A stretch of DNA of 64,000 nucleotides from Streptomyces cavernicola (GTDB taxonomy: Bacteria > Actinomycetota > Actinomycetes > Streptomycetales > Streptomycetaceae), in assembly GCF_029968035.1 (NCBI RefSeq), contig NZ_JASCIQ010000025.1, positions 1 through 64,000 of the forward strand, given 5' to 3'. The notes beneath the pieces are model-generated. The model was given only the letters and a program-made list of their open reading frames with translations. It was not told the DNA's origin and did no database searches. This document shows, one piece after another, positions 8,565-17,032 of the stretch (positions are counted from its first letter, which is position 1; each line of letters opens with the position of its first letter). A program made the translations under genes and the position numbers.

Positions 8565-9728
8565 TCAGGAACCGTCCCCCTCGGTCAGACGGGGCACGTC
8601 CCAGTCAGCGGCCACCTCGGCGGTGTCGGCGCCGGGCCGTGCCGGGCCGCGGCGCACGCTCACCGGGGTGGCGGAGAAGCGGGGCGCGGGCGCGGGCTGG
8701 GTGATGCCGCTGTGCTCGACGAAGGTGGCGCGGGCGGCGAGATGCGGGTGGGCGGGCGCCTCGCGCAGCGAGAGGACGGGCGCCACGCAGGCGTCGGTGC
8801 CCGCGAAGACGGCCGTCCACTCCTCGCGCGTACGGGTCTTGAACGCGGCGGCGATCGTGTCCCTCAACTCGCCCCAGGCGGCCAGGTCCCCGCGCGGCGG
8901 CGCCTGCTCGGCGATGCCGAGGAGCGTGACGAACTCGTCGTAGAACTGCTGCTCCAGGGCGCCGACGGCCATGTGCCCGCCGTCCGCCGTCTCGTAGTTG
9001 CCGTAGAACGGGCAGCCGCCGTCGAGGAGGTTGGAGCCGCGCCGGTCCTGCCAGCCGCCGGCCGCCAGCATGCCGTGGATCATCGACGCGAGGTGCGCCG
9101 CGCCGTCCACGATCGCGGCGTCCACGACCTGGCCCTCGCCGCTGCCACGGGCGTGCTGCAGCGCGGCGAGGAGGCCGACGACGAGGTAGAGCGAGCCGCC
9201 CGCGAAGTCCCCGACGAGGTTGGCGGGGATAGCGGGGGCCTCGTCCGGGCGGCCGATCATGCCGAGGGTGCCGGTGATCGCGATGTACCCGATGTCGTGG
9301 CCGGCGCTCTGGGCGAGCGGGCCCTCCTGGCCCCAGCCGGTCATCCGCCCGTACACCAGACGGGAGTTGCGAGCGTGGCACTCCTCGGGGCCGACGCCGA
9401 GGCGCTCGGCGACGCCCGGCCGGTACCCCTCGATCAGGATGTCGGCGCGCTCCACCAGGTCGAGCACCTGGGCGGGTCCTTCGGGCGACTTGAGGTCGAC
9501 GAGGACCGAGCGCTTGTTGCGGTTGGTGATGTCGTACGCGGGGTCGATGGCCAGTCCGCCGCCGCCGGGGCGGTCCACCCGGACCACGTCCGCGCCGAGG
9601 TCGGCCAGGAGCATCGCGGCGAACGGGCCGGGCCCGATGCCGGCGAGCTCGACCACGCGGACTCCGCTCAGCGGACCGTTCTGCCCCTCTGCTGCTGTCC
9701 CTTGACCCTTTGCCGCTGTCCCTGTCAT
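8565..9728 (-). CDS. CaiB/BaiF family alpha-methylacyl-CoA racemase
   Basis: A 387-residue class III CoA-transferase-fold protein. The N-terminal Rossmann part has VVELAGIGPGPFAAMLLADL and VVRVDRPGG. Motifs AGHDIGYIAITG (His144) and GDFAGGS (Asp174) match the catalytic His/Asp pair of AMACR/MCR, and a later NYETADGG supplies the acidic residue. It most likely epimerises 2-methyl-branched acyl-CoAs so they can enter beta-oxidation, which fits its position as first gene of the cluster. ATG at 9728 has only a weak GGGGG upstream; an in-frame start at 9797 would run through the operator, so it was rejected. Confidence 0.88.
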   Translation of the reverse strand: MTGTAAKGQGTAAEGQNGPLSGVRVVELAGIGPGPFAAMLLADLGADVVRVDRPGGGGLAIDPAYDITNRNKRSVLVDLKSPEGPAQVLDLVERADILIEGYRPGVAERLGVGPEECHARNSRLVYGRMTGWGQEGPLAQSAGHDIGYIAITGTLGMIGRPDEAPAIPANLVGDFAGGSLYLVVGLLAALQHARGSGEGQVVDAAIVDGAAHLASMIHGMLAAGGWQDRRGSNLLDGGCPFYGNYETADGGHMAVGALEQQFYDEFVTLLGIAEQAPPRGDLAAWGELRDTIAAAFKTRTREEWTAVFAGTDACVAPVLSLREAPAHPHLAARATFVEHSGITQPAPAPRFSATPVSVRRGPARPGADTAEVAADWDVPRLTEGDGS

Positions 9729-9746
9729 CGAGCCCCCAGCACTGTG

Positions 9747-9773
9747 ACACCACTGATGTAACACCAGTGATGT
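9747..9773. promoter_or_regulatory. tandem 13-bp palindromic operator
   Basis: Two copies of the dyad ACAnCAnTGnTGT lie side by side: ACACCACTGATGT (9747-9759) and ACACCAGTGATGT (9761-9773), 14 bases centre to centre. They end 19 bases before the racemase start. A repressor of the TetR or similar type binding cooperatively here would control the whole beta-oxidation cluster. No gene for such a repressor is adjacent; the MerR gene beyond the cluster is a less likely candidate because MerR sites differ in form. Confidence 0.6.
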
Positions 9774-9827
9774 TAGGAAGGCGTTCCCCCTCCGCACAAG
9801 GGTTCACGAGCAAGCGCTTAGAAATAC

Positions 9828-10235
9828 TCAGTGGCGGGCGTCGAGTTCCGCGATCCACTTCTTCGTGGCGATCACGCGGTAGCTCTCCTCCACCCAGTCG
9901 CACAGCAGCTCGGCGTCCGGCGCGCCCTGCTCCTCCAGGGGGACGCGCACCCAGCCCGCCTTCCCCAGGCCGTACCCGGCGGGCTCCGCACCCGGGCACG
10001 TCAGCGCGTGCGCGTGCGCCTCCTCGTCCCTGAGTTTCACCGTCACGGCAAGGGGCCAACTGCCGTCCTCCACACCGAGGAAGACGAACACCTTGCGGTT
10101 CACCTTCGCCACCGACTCCCCCCAGGGGAACTCCTCGACGGCGCCGGGCAGCTCAAGGGCGAACGACCGCACCCGCTGCCACTTCCGCCGCATGGCCGCC
10201 GGGGCCTTGTGCGGCGGATTGTTCGGTTCGACCAT
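9828..10235 (-). CDS. MmcQ/YjbR family protein
   Basis: A 135-residue protein of the MmcQ/YjbR (CyaY-like fold) family. Residues about 15-125 contain the typical LPGAVEEFPWGESVAKVNRKVFVFLG start, a central strand pair and the end motif VEESYRVIATKKW. The family is often called DNA-binding from structure, but the biochemical role is unknown. It is a single gene divergent from the reductase at 10322, with 86 bases between them. Confidence 0.85.
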   Translation of the reverse strand: MVEPNNPPHKAPAAMRRKWQRVRSFALELPGAVEEFPWGESVAKVNRKVFVFLGVEDGSWPLAVTVKLRDEEAHAHALTCPGAEPAGYGLGKAGWVRVPLEEQGAPDAELLCDWVEESYRVIATKKWIAELDARH

Positions 10236-10321
10236 GCCTCGCTCCGGGGTGCTCGAACGGCTGCTTCACGCTCACGCTAGCCTCGGCTGCCGACAACGGC
10301 GCGGCACGACGATGGGGTGTC

Positions 10322-11551
10322 ATGAGCACAGGCGACGAGAAGGCCGGCAGGGCCACGACGACCGACGCGGGCCGCGCGGAGCGCCCGTACGACATCGTGC
10401 TGTTCGGGGCGACGGGGTTCGTCGGCGCACTGATCGCCGAGTACCTCGCCGAGCACGCGCCGAAGGGGCTGCGCTGGGCGCTCGCCGGGCGCTCCACCGC
10501 CAAGCTGGAGCGGCTGCGCGAGCGGCTCGCCGGGGTCGAGCCGGACCTCGCCGAGCTGCCGCTGCTGCGCGCCGACGCCGACGACCCGGCCTCGCTCCGC
10601 GAAATCGCCCGCCACGCGCGCGTGGTGGCGACGACCGTCGGGCCGTACATCACGTACGGGCAGGAGCTCGTCGCCGCCTGCGCCGACGCGGGCACCGACT
10701 ATCTGGACCTCACCGGCGAGCCGGAGTTCATCGACCTCACCTATGTGCGGCACGACGCACGCGCGCGTGAGACCGGCGCGCGGCTCGTGCACGCCTGCGG
10801 CTTCGACTCCGTGCCGCACGATCTGGGCGTGCAGTTCACCGTGGAGCAGCTGCCGGAGGGGGTGCCGCTGCGGATCGACGGGTTCGTGCGCACCAACGCC
10901 TCGTTCTCCGGCGGTACGTTCGCGTCCGCGCTGACCGCGTTCTCGCGCGGGCGGCAGACGGCGGCGGCCGCGCGGGACCGCCGCCGGCACGAGCCTCGCC
11001 TGGCGGGCCGCCGCGCGTACGCACCCGTGGGCACGCCCCGGTACGCGAAGGAACTCGACGCCTGGGCGGTGCCGTTGCCGACGGTCGACCCGCAGATCGT
11101 GCAGCGCTCGGCGCGCGCCCTGGAGCGGTACGGGCCGGACTTCCGGTACCGGCACTACGCCGCCGTGAAGCACCTGCCGGTCGCGCTCGGCGGGGTGGCC
11201 GCGCTCGGCGCACTCGCCACGGCCGCCCAACTTCCGCCCGCGCGGCGCTGGTTGTCGGACCGGGTCAAGCCGGGCGAGGGGCCGAGCGAGCAGCGGCGCG
11301 CGGAGAGCTGGTTCTCGGTGCGGTTCGTGGGGGACGGGGGTGGGCGGCGGGTCTACACCGAGGTGTCGGGCGGGGACCCGGGGTACGGCGAGACGGCGAA
11401 GATGTTCGCCGAGTCCGCGCTGTGCCTCGCGTTCGACGAGCTTCCCCCGACCTCGGGCCAGGTCACGACTGCCGTCGCGATGGGGGCGGCGCTGCGGGAG
11501 CGGTTGCGGGGCGCGGGGATCGTCTTCCGGGTGGCGCGCGGGGAGCGTTGA
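10322..11551 (+). CDS. saccharopine dehydrogenase-like NADP-binding reductase
   Basis: A 409-residue Rossmann-fold protein. After a short polar leader, YDIVLFGATGFVGALIAEYL (about 23-42) gives the nucleotide-binding GxTGFxG loop, and RWALAGRSTAKLERL follows. Similar actinobacterial proteins are called saccharopine dehydrogenases or trans-acting enoyl reductases (the Rv2953 group acting with polyketide synthases on lipids). No lysine-pathway genes are near, so a reductase of lipid or polyketide intermediates is more likely. The C-terminal half has two hydrophobic stretches suggesting membrane contact. ATG at 10322 with GGGGTG upstream. Confidence 0.8.
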   Translation: MSTGDEKAGRATTTDAGRAERPYDIVLFGATGFVGALIAEYLAEHAPKGLRWALAGRSTAKLERLRERLAGVEPDLAELPLLRADADDPASLREIARHARVVATTVGPYITYGQELVAACADAGTDYLDLTGEPEFIDLTYVRHDARARETGARLVHACGFDSVPHDLGVQFTVEQLPEGVPLRIDGFVRTNASFSGGTFASALTAFSRGRQTAAAARDRRRHEPRLAGRRAYAPVGTPRYAKELDAWAVPLPTVDPQIVQRSARALERYGPDFRYRHYAAVKHLPVALGGVAALGALATAAQLPPARRWLSDRVKPGEGPSEQRRAESWFSVRFVGDGGGRRVYTEVSGGDPGYGETAKMFAESALCLAFDELPPTSGQVTTAVAMGAALRERLRGAGIVFRVARGER

Positions 11552-11611
11552 GCCACTGTTCCAGGCCCCGCGCCGTCGACTCGGGCACCGTCGATCGCCC
11601 TGCGGGCGGCC

Positions 11612-12005
11612 ATCTCCCCTCCCCGCCCCTTCCCGAAAGTCCTCAGCGGACAACTCCGGGGGCTGCGCCCCCAGCCCCCCGCCGCTCCCGGGGCTGCCGC
11701 CCCCACCCCCACCACGGGACTCCGCCCCGGCCCCCCTCCCGGACCCCCGCTCCTCAATCGCCGGGGGGCTGGATTTTTACGGGGCAGGGCTGATTCTGCG
11801 GGCGTGAGGGCTGCGGGCTGGGGCTGGGGCTGGGGCTGAGATGAGTGCCCCGTCAGGGGCGCGGGGAACTGCGCGAGCAACCACGACGGCGCAGCAGTCG
11901 AACAACAGCCGGGGGCGGCACCTTAAGGGGCGCGGGGAACTGCGCCACCAGCCCCCACGGCGCGACAGCCGGACAACAGCCGAGGGCCCGGGGCGAAGCC
12001 CCGGG
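11612..12005. repeat. intergenic cluster of type C and two type B repeats
   Basis: The 464-base gap between convergent genes holds no gene. It contains a type C element (CCCCTTCCCGAAAG to CGCTCCTCAATCGCCGGGG, about 11620-11770), a short (GGGGCT)n run (about 11812-11839), and two consecutive type B elements (AGGGGCGCGGGGAACTGCGC at 11855 and from 11926, about 71 bases apart). Stem-rich sequence here may end transcription from both flanking genes. Confidence 0.7.
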
Positions 12006-12015
12006 AGGGGGGCGC

Positions 12016-12714
12016 TCAGCCCAAGGCCTCCGCAAGTGCACGCCTGCACAACGCATCCGCCCGCCGCGTCGACTCCGGCAACCGATACCGCGGCGCAAGC
12101 CGAAGCACGTGGGCGACCGCGACGTCGAGCGCGACCCGGTGGCCGACGGAGACGAACACCGGCTTCACCCCGTCCTGGGTCCGCACCGCACACCCCACCT
12201 CCTCCCCACCCGCGTCCACGTCCACGAGCGGCGACGTACTGCCTCGCCGAGCCCCCGGCTCCTCGTACGCGAACGTGAACGGGTTCTTGGCGACGCCGAT
12301 CGTCGGGAGCCCCGTCAGCACGCCCAGGTGGCTCGCGAGGCCGAAGCGGCGCGGGTGGGCGCGCCCGTAGCCGTCGCAGACGACGAGGCCCGGCGCGGCC
12401 GTCAGCCGGTCCAACACGGCCAGGACAGCGGGGAGTTCGCGGAACGCAAGCAGCCCGGGGACGTACGGGAAGCTGACCTGCCCCACCGCGGTGGCCTCCT
12501 CGACGACCTCCAGGCTCGCCCCGTCGAGGACCACGGCGGCCGCGACGACCACGTCCCGCTCGTCGTCGTACGCCACATCGACGCCCGTGACCGTGCCTTC
12601 TCCAGGCGTCGGTCCGGGTTCGTGCAGGTCGACGCGGGCGCGCAACTCGTCCTGGACGGTGCGTGCTTGGGCTTCGGTGGTGGGCCAGTCGGCGGGGATG
12701 CGTACGGTCGTCAT
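12016..12714 (-). CDS. nfi: endonuclease V
   Basis: A 232-residue deoxyinosine 3'-endonuclease that nicks DNA next to deaminated adenine. Diagnostic motifs are present: GVDVAYDD (metal-binding Asp, near 45-50), PYVPGLLAFRELPAVL, VCDGYGRAHPRRFGLASHLG, PTIGVAKNPF and SVGHR. ATG at 12714 (MTTVRIPADWP) is chosen because the 47 upstream in-frame residues are Arg/Ala-rich and not conserved-looking. It is divergent from the YciI gene and convergent with the reductase across a repeat-filled gap. Confidence 0.92.
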   Translation of the reverse strand: MTTVRIPADWPTTEAQARTVQDELRARVDLHEPGPTPGEGTVTGVDVAYDDERDVVVAAAVVLDGASLEVVEEATAVGQVSFPYVPGLLAFRELPAVLAVLDRLTAAPGLVVCDGYGRAHPRRFGLASHLGVLTGLPTIGVAKNPFTFAYEEPGARRGSTSPLVDVDAGGEEVGCAVRTQDGVKPVFVSVGHRVALDVAVAHVLRLAPRYRLPESTRRADALCRRALAEALG

Positions 12715-12853
12715 GGTGGTGCGAGCGTACGCGGACCGGATTGCGCGGCGAGCAGGAGGCGCAGCTCGGGCCCGAACGGAACACCGGCCTCCCGCCCGCG
12801 GTGGCCCGGGTCCGCTACTGAGCGCTGGGACCTGCGGGGATAGTCTCACCGTC

Positions 12854-13153
12854 ATGTTCGTTCTCGAGTTGACCTACACCGCCCCGATCGAAGCCGTGGA
12901 AGCCCACCTCGACGCACACGTCGAGTGGCTCGACCGGCACCTCGCCGACGGCGTCTTCATCGCCTCCGGGCGCAAGAACCCGCGCGACGGCGGCGTGATC
13001 ATCGCCGTCGGCGAGGACCGTGCCGCCGTCGAGAAGATCGCCGCCGCGGACCCGTTCAGCACCGCCGGGGTCTGCGAGTACCGCGTGACCGAGTTCATCG
13101 CGACCAAGACCGCGCCCGAACTCGCCCCGTTCAGGCAGCAGTTGGCCTCCTGA
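12854..13153 (+). CDS. YciI family protein
   Basis: A 99-residue single-domain ferredoxin-fold protein of the YciI/YCII group. It shows the family order MFVLELTYTAPIEAVEAHLDAHVEWLDRH with the conserved His, then ASGRKNPRDGGVIIA and DPFSTAGVCEYRVTEF. Function of the family is not settled (possible dehalogenase-like or regulatory roles). Only ten bases separate its stop from the stop of the convergent BNR-repeat gene. Confidence 0.85.
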   Translation: MFVLELTYTAPIEAVEAHLDAHVEWLDRHLADGVFIASGRKNPRDGGVIIAVGEDRAAVEKIAAADPFSTAGVCEYRVTEFIATKTAPELAPFRQQLAS

Positions 13154-13163
13154 GCGACCCCGC

Positions 13164-14366
13164 TCACCGCAGTCGGGCGATGCGGCCCTGCTCGCCGGAG
13201 GCCCAGCAGCCGCCGTCCGGCGCGCAGTCGACGGTGTCGTACGAGCCGGTGTCGACCGTGCGCCAGGTGCGGCCCGCGTCCGTGGTGACGTCGGTGCCGG
13301 TCGGGCCGACCGCGAGCGCAGCGGCCTCGCTGTGCGGCAGCCAGGCCACGCCGGAGCGGTACGCGGGCGGCGGCTCGGCGGCGCTGGTCCAGCCACGGCC
13401 GCCGTCCGCGGAGCGGGCCGCGGCATCGGGCGAGGCCTGGTCGGGGCGGTAGTCGCCGCCGACCGCGAGGCCGTGCCGCCTGTCGCGGAACGCCAGGCCG
13501 AAGACGCCGCGCGCCGGGTCGCCGGCCGGGATCGGGGCCGTGGTCGCCGTCCAGGTGCGGCCGCGGTCCCCGGAGTGCAGCACGCGCGCGTGGGCCGCGC
13601 CGCCAGTGGCCAGCCACACGTCCCGCGGCCCGGCCGAGACCAGGCACTGGCCGCTCGCCGCGAATCCCGCCTCGCCCTCCTGCGCCGGGGGCATTCCGTC
13701 GTCCGGCAACACCTTCCAGGAGCGGCCGCCGTCGGCGGTGGACAGGATGCGGTACTTGCCGTCCACCGGATCGCTCATCGCGAGCCCGTGCCGGCGGTCG
13801 AAGAAGGTCAGGCAGTCGTAGAACGCCCTCGGGTCGGTGTTCCGGAAGGACTCCGTCCAGCTCGCGCCGCCGTCCTCGGTGCGGAAGACCCGCGAGGCCT
13901 CGCCCTCCCCGATGGCCAGAACCACGGCCCGGCGCGCGTCGAAGGCCGCCACGTCCCGGAACTCCAGCTCCCCCGCGCCCGCCGGTGACACGTCCGACCA
14001 GCCGCGCCCGCCGTCGACCGTGCGCAGCACCGTGCCCTTCGAACCCGCCGCCCACGCCGTGGACCTGCTGACCGCCGCAAGCCCCCGGAAGCGGGCATCG
14101 CTCCCGCTTGGCCTGAGCTCCCACCCCGCCGTCGTACGCGACGGTTCCCCGCCGTCCGTCGTACGCGGCGCTCCGCGCCCGGACGCGTCCTGCTGCGGCC
14201 GGGCCTCCGCCGGGGCCGCCGTGAGCGACGCCGCGAGCGCGAGGCCGCACACCCCCGCCGCCCACAGCCGTCCCGCGCCGCCGCCACCCCGTAAGCCCCA
14301 CACGCCCCTACGTCCTCTGTGTCCTCTGTGCCCTCTGTGACCCCTGCGTTCCCCGTGTCCCCTCAT
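13164..14366 (-). CDS. exported BNR/Asp-box beta-propeller protein
   Basis: About 400 residues: an Arg/His/Gly-rich basic start, a hydrophobic signal segment (LWAAGVCGLALAASL), an AEA cleavage region, then repeated Asp-box motifs such as TVDGGRGWSDV, TEDGGASWTES, TADGGRSWKVL, DRGRTWTATT and TDAGRTWRTV spaced as in a six- or seven-bladed propeller related to Ycf48/BNR proteins. Probably extracytoplasmic with a binding or scaffold role; Streptomyces homologues are often just labelled oxidoreductase. Start is uncertain: ATG 14366, or GTG 14303 directly before the signal core. Between them a 9-base repeat encodes Gly-His-Arg units and also provides several AGAGG sequences. Confidence 0.75.
   Translation of the reverse strand: MRGHGERRGHRGHRGHRGRRGVWGLRGGGGAGRLWAAGVCGLALAASLTAAPAEARPQQDASGRGAPRTTDGGEPSRTTAGWELRPSGSDARFRGLAAVSRSTAWAAGSKGTVLRTVDGGRGWSDVSPAGAGELEFRDVAAFDARRAVVLAIGEGEASRVFRTEDGGASWTESFRNTDPRAFYDCLTFFDRRHGLAMSDPVDGKYRILSTADGGRSWKVLPDDGMPPAQEGEAGFAASGQCLVSAGPRDVWLATGGAAHARVLHSGDRGRTWTATTAPIPAGDPARGVFGLAFRDRRHGLAVGGDYRPDQASPDAAARSADGGRGWTSAAEPPPAYRSGVAWLPHSEAAALAVGPTGTDVTTDAGRTWRTVDTGSYDTVDCAPDGGCWASGEQGRIARLR
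14312..14338. repeat. 9-bp tandem repeat at the start of the BNR gene
   Basis: Three copies of G(T/C)CCTCTGT. On the minus strand these read ACAGAGGAC, so each copy offers an AGAGG ribosome-binding-like core and, if translated, a Gly-His-Arg triplet. Confidence 0.7.
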
Positions 14367-14545
14367 GCGCGGGGAAGCTAGCCCACCCCGGCAGGGCCGT
14401 CCAGAGGGCCGTCGGGGCGGGGCCGCCGCCCGGCGAACGGCCGGTGACACAAGTCACCACAGGGCGTGTGCACGGATCGGCCCGTTCCGCCGTCTTCCCC
14501 GGTGTCCGGGCCCATCCCGCCCGGCAGTCGTCGAGGGAGCAGGCG

Positions 14546-14962
14546 TTGTCCACCGTCATCGAGCAAGCCGTCGAGGCCCGTCTCATCGCGTCCGCGCCCC
14601 GTATGCCCACCATCCCCGCGACCCTGAGCTACGACGCCCGCGACCCGTACGCCGTGCGCATGGCGTTCCCGGCGCCCGCCACCCTGGAGGGCGTCGACGT
14701 GTCCTGGACGTTCGCCCGCGAGCTGCTCGCCGCCGGCGTGGAACGGGCCGCGGGCGAAGGGGACGTACGGGTGCGGCCGTACGGGTACGACCGGACCGTC
14801 CTGGAGTTCCACGCGTCCGAGGGCACGGCCGTCGTCCACGTCCGCACCGGCGAGCTGCACCGCTTCCTCCAGCGCGCCGCCGCCCTCGTACCGGACGGGT
14901 GCGAGCATCTGCACCTCGACATGGACGGCGATCTGGCCGAGCTGCTGCGCGACGCCTGCTGA
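14546..14962 (+). CDS. SsgA-like sporulation/cell-division regulator
   Basis: A 138-residue SsgA/SsgB-family protein (SALP), specific to sporulating actinomycetes, where members position FtsZ and steer septation and spore-wall events. Family landmarks: PATLSYDARDPYAVRMAFP, VSWTFARELLAAGV, GDVRVRPYG and a C-terminal HLHLDMDGDLAELLRD. TTG at 14546 is chosen because GAGGGAG lies at good distance and the protein then starts STVIEQ, matching the usual family length; an ATG at 14444 would add 34 unlikely residues. Which SALP subclass it belongs to is not decided here. Confidence 0.85.
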   Translation: MSTVIEQAVEARLIASAPRMPTIPATLSYDARDPYAVRMAFPAPATLEGVDVSWTFARELLAAGVERAAGEGDVRVRPYGYDRTVLEFHASEGTAVVHVRTGELHRFLQRAAALVPDGCEHLHLDMDGDLAELLRDAC

Positions 14963-15018
14963 ACCGCTGGGCCGGGCCGCCCAACCAGGCTTCAGCCAGG
15001 GCGAGTTGGCGAAAACTG

Positions 15019-15055
15019 TTGACACCCGCCGAGATCGCCTCGTACAGTGTACGAG
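15019..15055 (+). promoter_or_regulatory. sigma-70 promoter with a 17-bp operator over the -10
   Basis: TTGACA (15019-15024), an 18-base spacer, then TACAGT (15043-15048) form a good HrdB-type promoter for the ABC-F gene. The perfect palindrome CTCGTACAGTGTACGAG (15039-15055, 8-base arms, one centre base) covers the -10, a classic TetR-type repressor position. No tetR gene is adjacent. Confidence 0.75.
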
Positions 15056-15301
15056 CCTTGTTGTCGTCGATCGGAGTAGGACGTTGCTCGTCTGAGGTCC
15101 TGGGACACCGCGTAGCACAGTGATTCCGCCTGTGCCCCACGCCCGGTGCGACCTCCGACGGTGAGCCGTCCCCCCGCGCAGCAGGGTTTTTTCCGTTTCT
15201 TGCTTCCGCCCCGCCAGGGGCCCCTGTCGCGCCCTCCCCGTCGCACCCCCGTGTCCCCACGCGCTGCCCTGTCACTTCAAGCGCGCCGGAGGCCGCCCAC
15301 C
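15056..15301 (+). promoter_or_regulatory. long 5' leader of the ABC-F gene
   Basis: About 245 bases separate the predicted transcription start from the ATG at 15302. The leader contains the hairpin GACGG-TGAG-CCGTC (near 15158-15171), a T6 run at about 15187-15192, and a possible 14-codon reading frame from GTG 15120 to TGA 15164. ABC-F antibiotic-resistance genes are often controlled by ribosome-mediated attenuation in such leaders, so this may be one, but I cannot draw a convincing terminator/antiterminator pair. Confidence 0.4.
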
Positions 15302-16945
15302 ATGTCAACCCACCCCACATCCATCGCCTGCTCCTCGCTCCGCTTCGCCTGGGCCGACGGTACGGAGGTCTTCGACGGCCTCCAGATCGCCTTCGGCCCC
15401 GGACGCACCGGCCTGATCGGTGTCAACGGGTCAGGAAAATCAACCCTGTTGAAACTGATCGCGGGCGAGCTCGCCCCCGCCGACGGCACCGTCCGCGTCA
15501 GCGGCGAAGTCGGCTACCTGCCGCAGAACGTCACCCTCGACACCGGCCTGCGGGTCGACGACGTGCTCGGCATCGCCGCCACGCGCGCCGCCCTGCACGC
15601 CATCGAGGCGGGCGACGTGGCCGAGGAGCACTTCACCGCCGTCGGCGACGACTGGGACGTCGAGGAGCGCGCCGTCGCCACACTCGACCAGCTCGGCCTC
15701 GGCCACATCGGCCTCGACCGCACCATCGGCGAGGTGTCCGGCGGCGAGTCCGTGCTGCTCAGGCTGGCCTCGCTGCTGCTCCGCCGGCCCGACGTACTGC
15801 TGCTCGACGAGCCGACGAACAACCTCGACCTGTTCGCCCGGCAGCGCCTCTACGCGGCCGTGCAGGCCTGGTCGGGCGTGCTCGTCGCCGTCAGCCACGA
15901 CCGTGAACTCCTCGACCTCGTCGACCAGATCGCCGACCTGAGAGGAGGCGAAGTCACCTGGTACGGCGGCAACTTCAGCGCCTACGAGGAGGCGCTCGCG
16001 GTCCAGCAGGAGGCGGCGGAGCGCATGGTCCGCGTCGCCGAGACCGACCTGAAGCGGCAGAAGCGCGAACTCGCCGACGCCCAGGTGAAGTTGGCGCGCC
16101 GCGTGCGGTACGGCGACAAGATGTTCGCGCAGAAACGCGAGCCGAAGATCGTGATGAACGCGCGCAAGCGGGAGGCCCAGGTCTCCGCCGGCAAGCACCG
16201 CATCATGCACGAGGAGAAGCTCAGCGAGGCCAGGGAGCGCCTCGACGAGGCCGTGGAGGCGGTGCGGGACGACGACGAGATCCGCGTCGACCTGCCCTTC
16301 ACCGCGGTGCCGCCGGGCCGCCAGGTCCTCACCCTGCGCGAGCTGACACTCCGTTACGGGGCCGAGGTCAAGGGCGAGTTCGACCTGCGCGGGCCCGAAC
16401 GGATCGCGCTCGTCGGCCGCAACGGTGCGGGCAAGACGACGCTGCTGCGCACGATCGCGGGACAGCTCGAAGCGGAGGCGGGCGAGGCCCTGGCGCACGT
16501 CCCGCTGCGGTTCCTGCCCCAGCGGCTCGACGTACTCGACGACACCCTGAGCGTCGCCGAGAACGTCGCGCGGGCCGCGCCCGACGCCACCAACAACCGG
16601 ATCCGGGCCCGCCTGGCCCGCTTCCTGTTCAAGGGCGCGAAGGCCGACCAGGAGGCGGGCACGCTCTCCGGCGGCGAGCGGTTCCGCGCGGCGCTCGCGG
16701 CGCTGCTGCTCGCCGAGCCCGCGCCGCAGCTCCTGATGCTGGACGAGCCGACCAACAACCTCGACATGGCCAGCGTCCGGCAGCTCACCTCGGCCCTGGA
16801 GTCGTACCAGGGCGCGCTGATCGTGGCCAGCCACGACCTGGCGTTCCTGCAGTCGATCGGCGTCACGCGCTGGCTGCTGCTCGACGGGGAGCTCCGGGAC
16901 ACGACCGAGGAGGAGGTGCGGGAGCTGATGGCGACGGCGGAGTGA
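15302..16945 (+). CDS. ABC-F family ribosome-associated ATPase
   Basis: A 547-residue soluble protein with two ABC ATPase domains and no membrane segments. Domain 1 has Walker A GVNGSGKST (40-48), signature VSGGE (145-149) and Walker B VLLLDEPTNNLD; a charged linker near 240-340 follows; domain 2 has GRNGAGKTT, LSGGERFR and LMLDEPTNNLD. Both catalytic glutamates are present. ABC-F proteins bind the ribosomal E site and either protect against antibiotics or act as translation factors. The repressible promoter and leader favour an inducible resistance role. ATG at 15302 has GGAGG nine bases upstream. Confidence 0.92.
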   Translation: MSTHPTSIACSSLRFAWADGTEVFDGLQIAFGPGRTGLIGVNGSGKSTLLKLIAGELAPADGTVRVSGEVGYLPQNVTLDTGLRVDDVLGIAATRAALHAIEAGDVAEEHFTAVGDDWDVEERAVATLDQLGLGHIGLDRTIGEVSGGESVLLRLASLLLRRPDVLLLDEPTNNLDLFARQRLYAAVQAWSGVLVAVSHDRELLDLVDQIADLRGGEVTWYGGNFSAYEEALAVQQEAAERMVRVAETDLKRQKRELADAQVKLARRVRYGDKMFAQKREPKIVMNARKREAQVSAGKHRIMHEEKLSEARERLDEAVEAVRDDDEIRVDLPFTAVPPGRQVLTLRELTLRYGAEVKGEFDLRGPERIALVGRNGAGKTTLLRTIAGQLEAEAGEALAHVPLRFLPQRLDVLDDTLSVAENVARAAPDATNNRIRARLARFLFKGAKADQEAGTLSGGERFRAALAALLLAEPAPQLLMLDEPTNNLDMASVRQLTSALESYQGALIVASHDLAFLQSIGVTRWLLLDGELRDTTEEEVRELMATAE

Positions 16946-17032
16946 GCACCCTCGTCACCGCGGCGGGGGCCCCGCGGGCTCCGGGAGAAATCACGACAGA
17001 AGCGGTCGGGTATCGCGTCCAGCGTCGGGCGC

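Noticed and set aside
12016..12855. Longer endonuclease V starting at 12855
   Set aside because: The extra 47 residues are Arg/Pro-rich, run into the divergent YciI start, and precede a normal family N-terminus at 12714.
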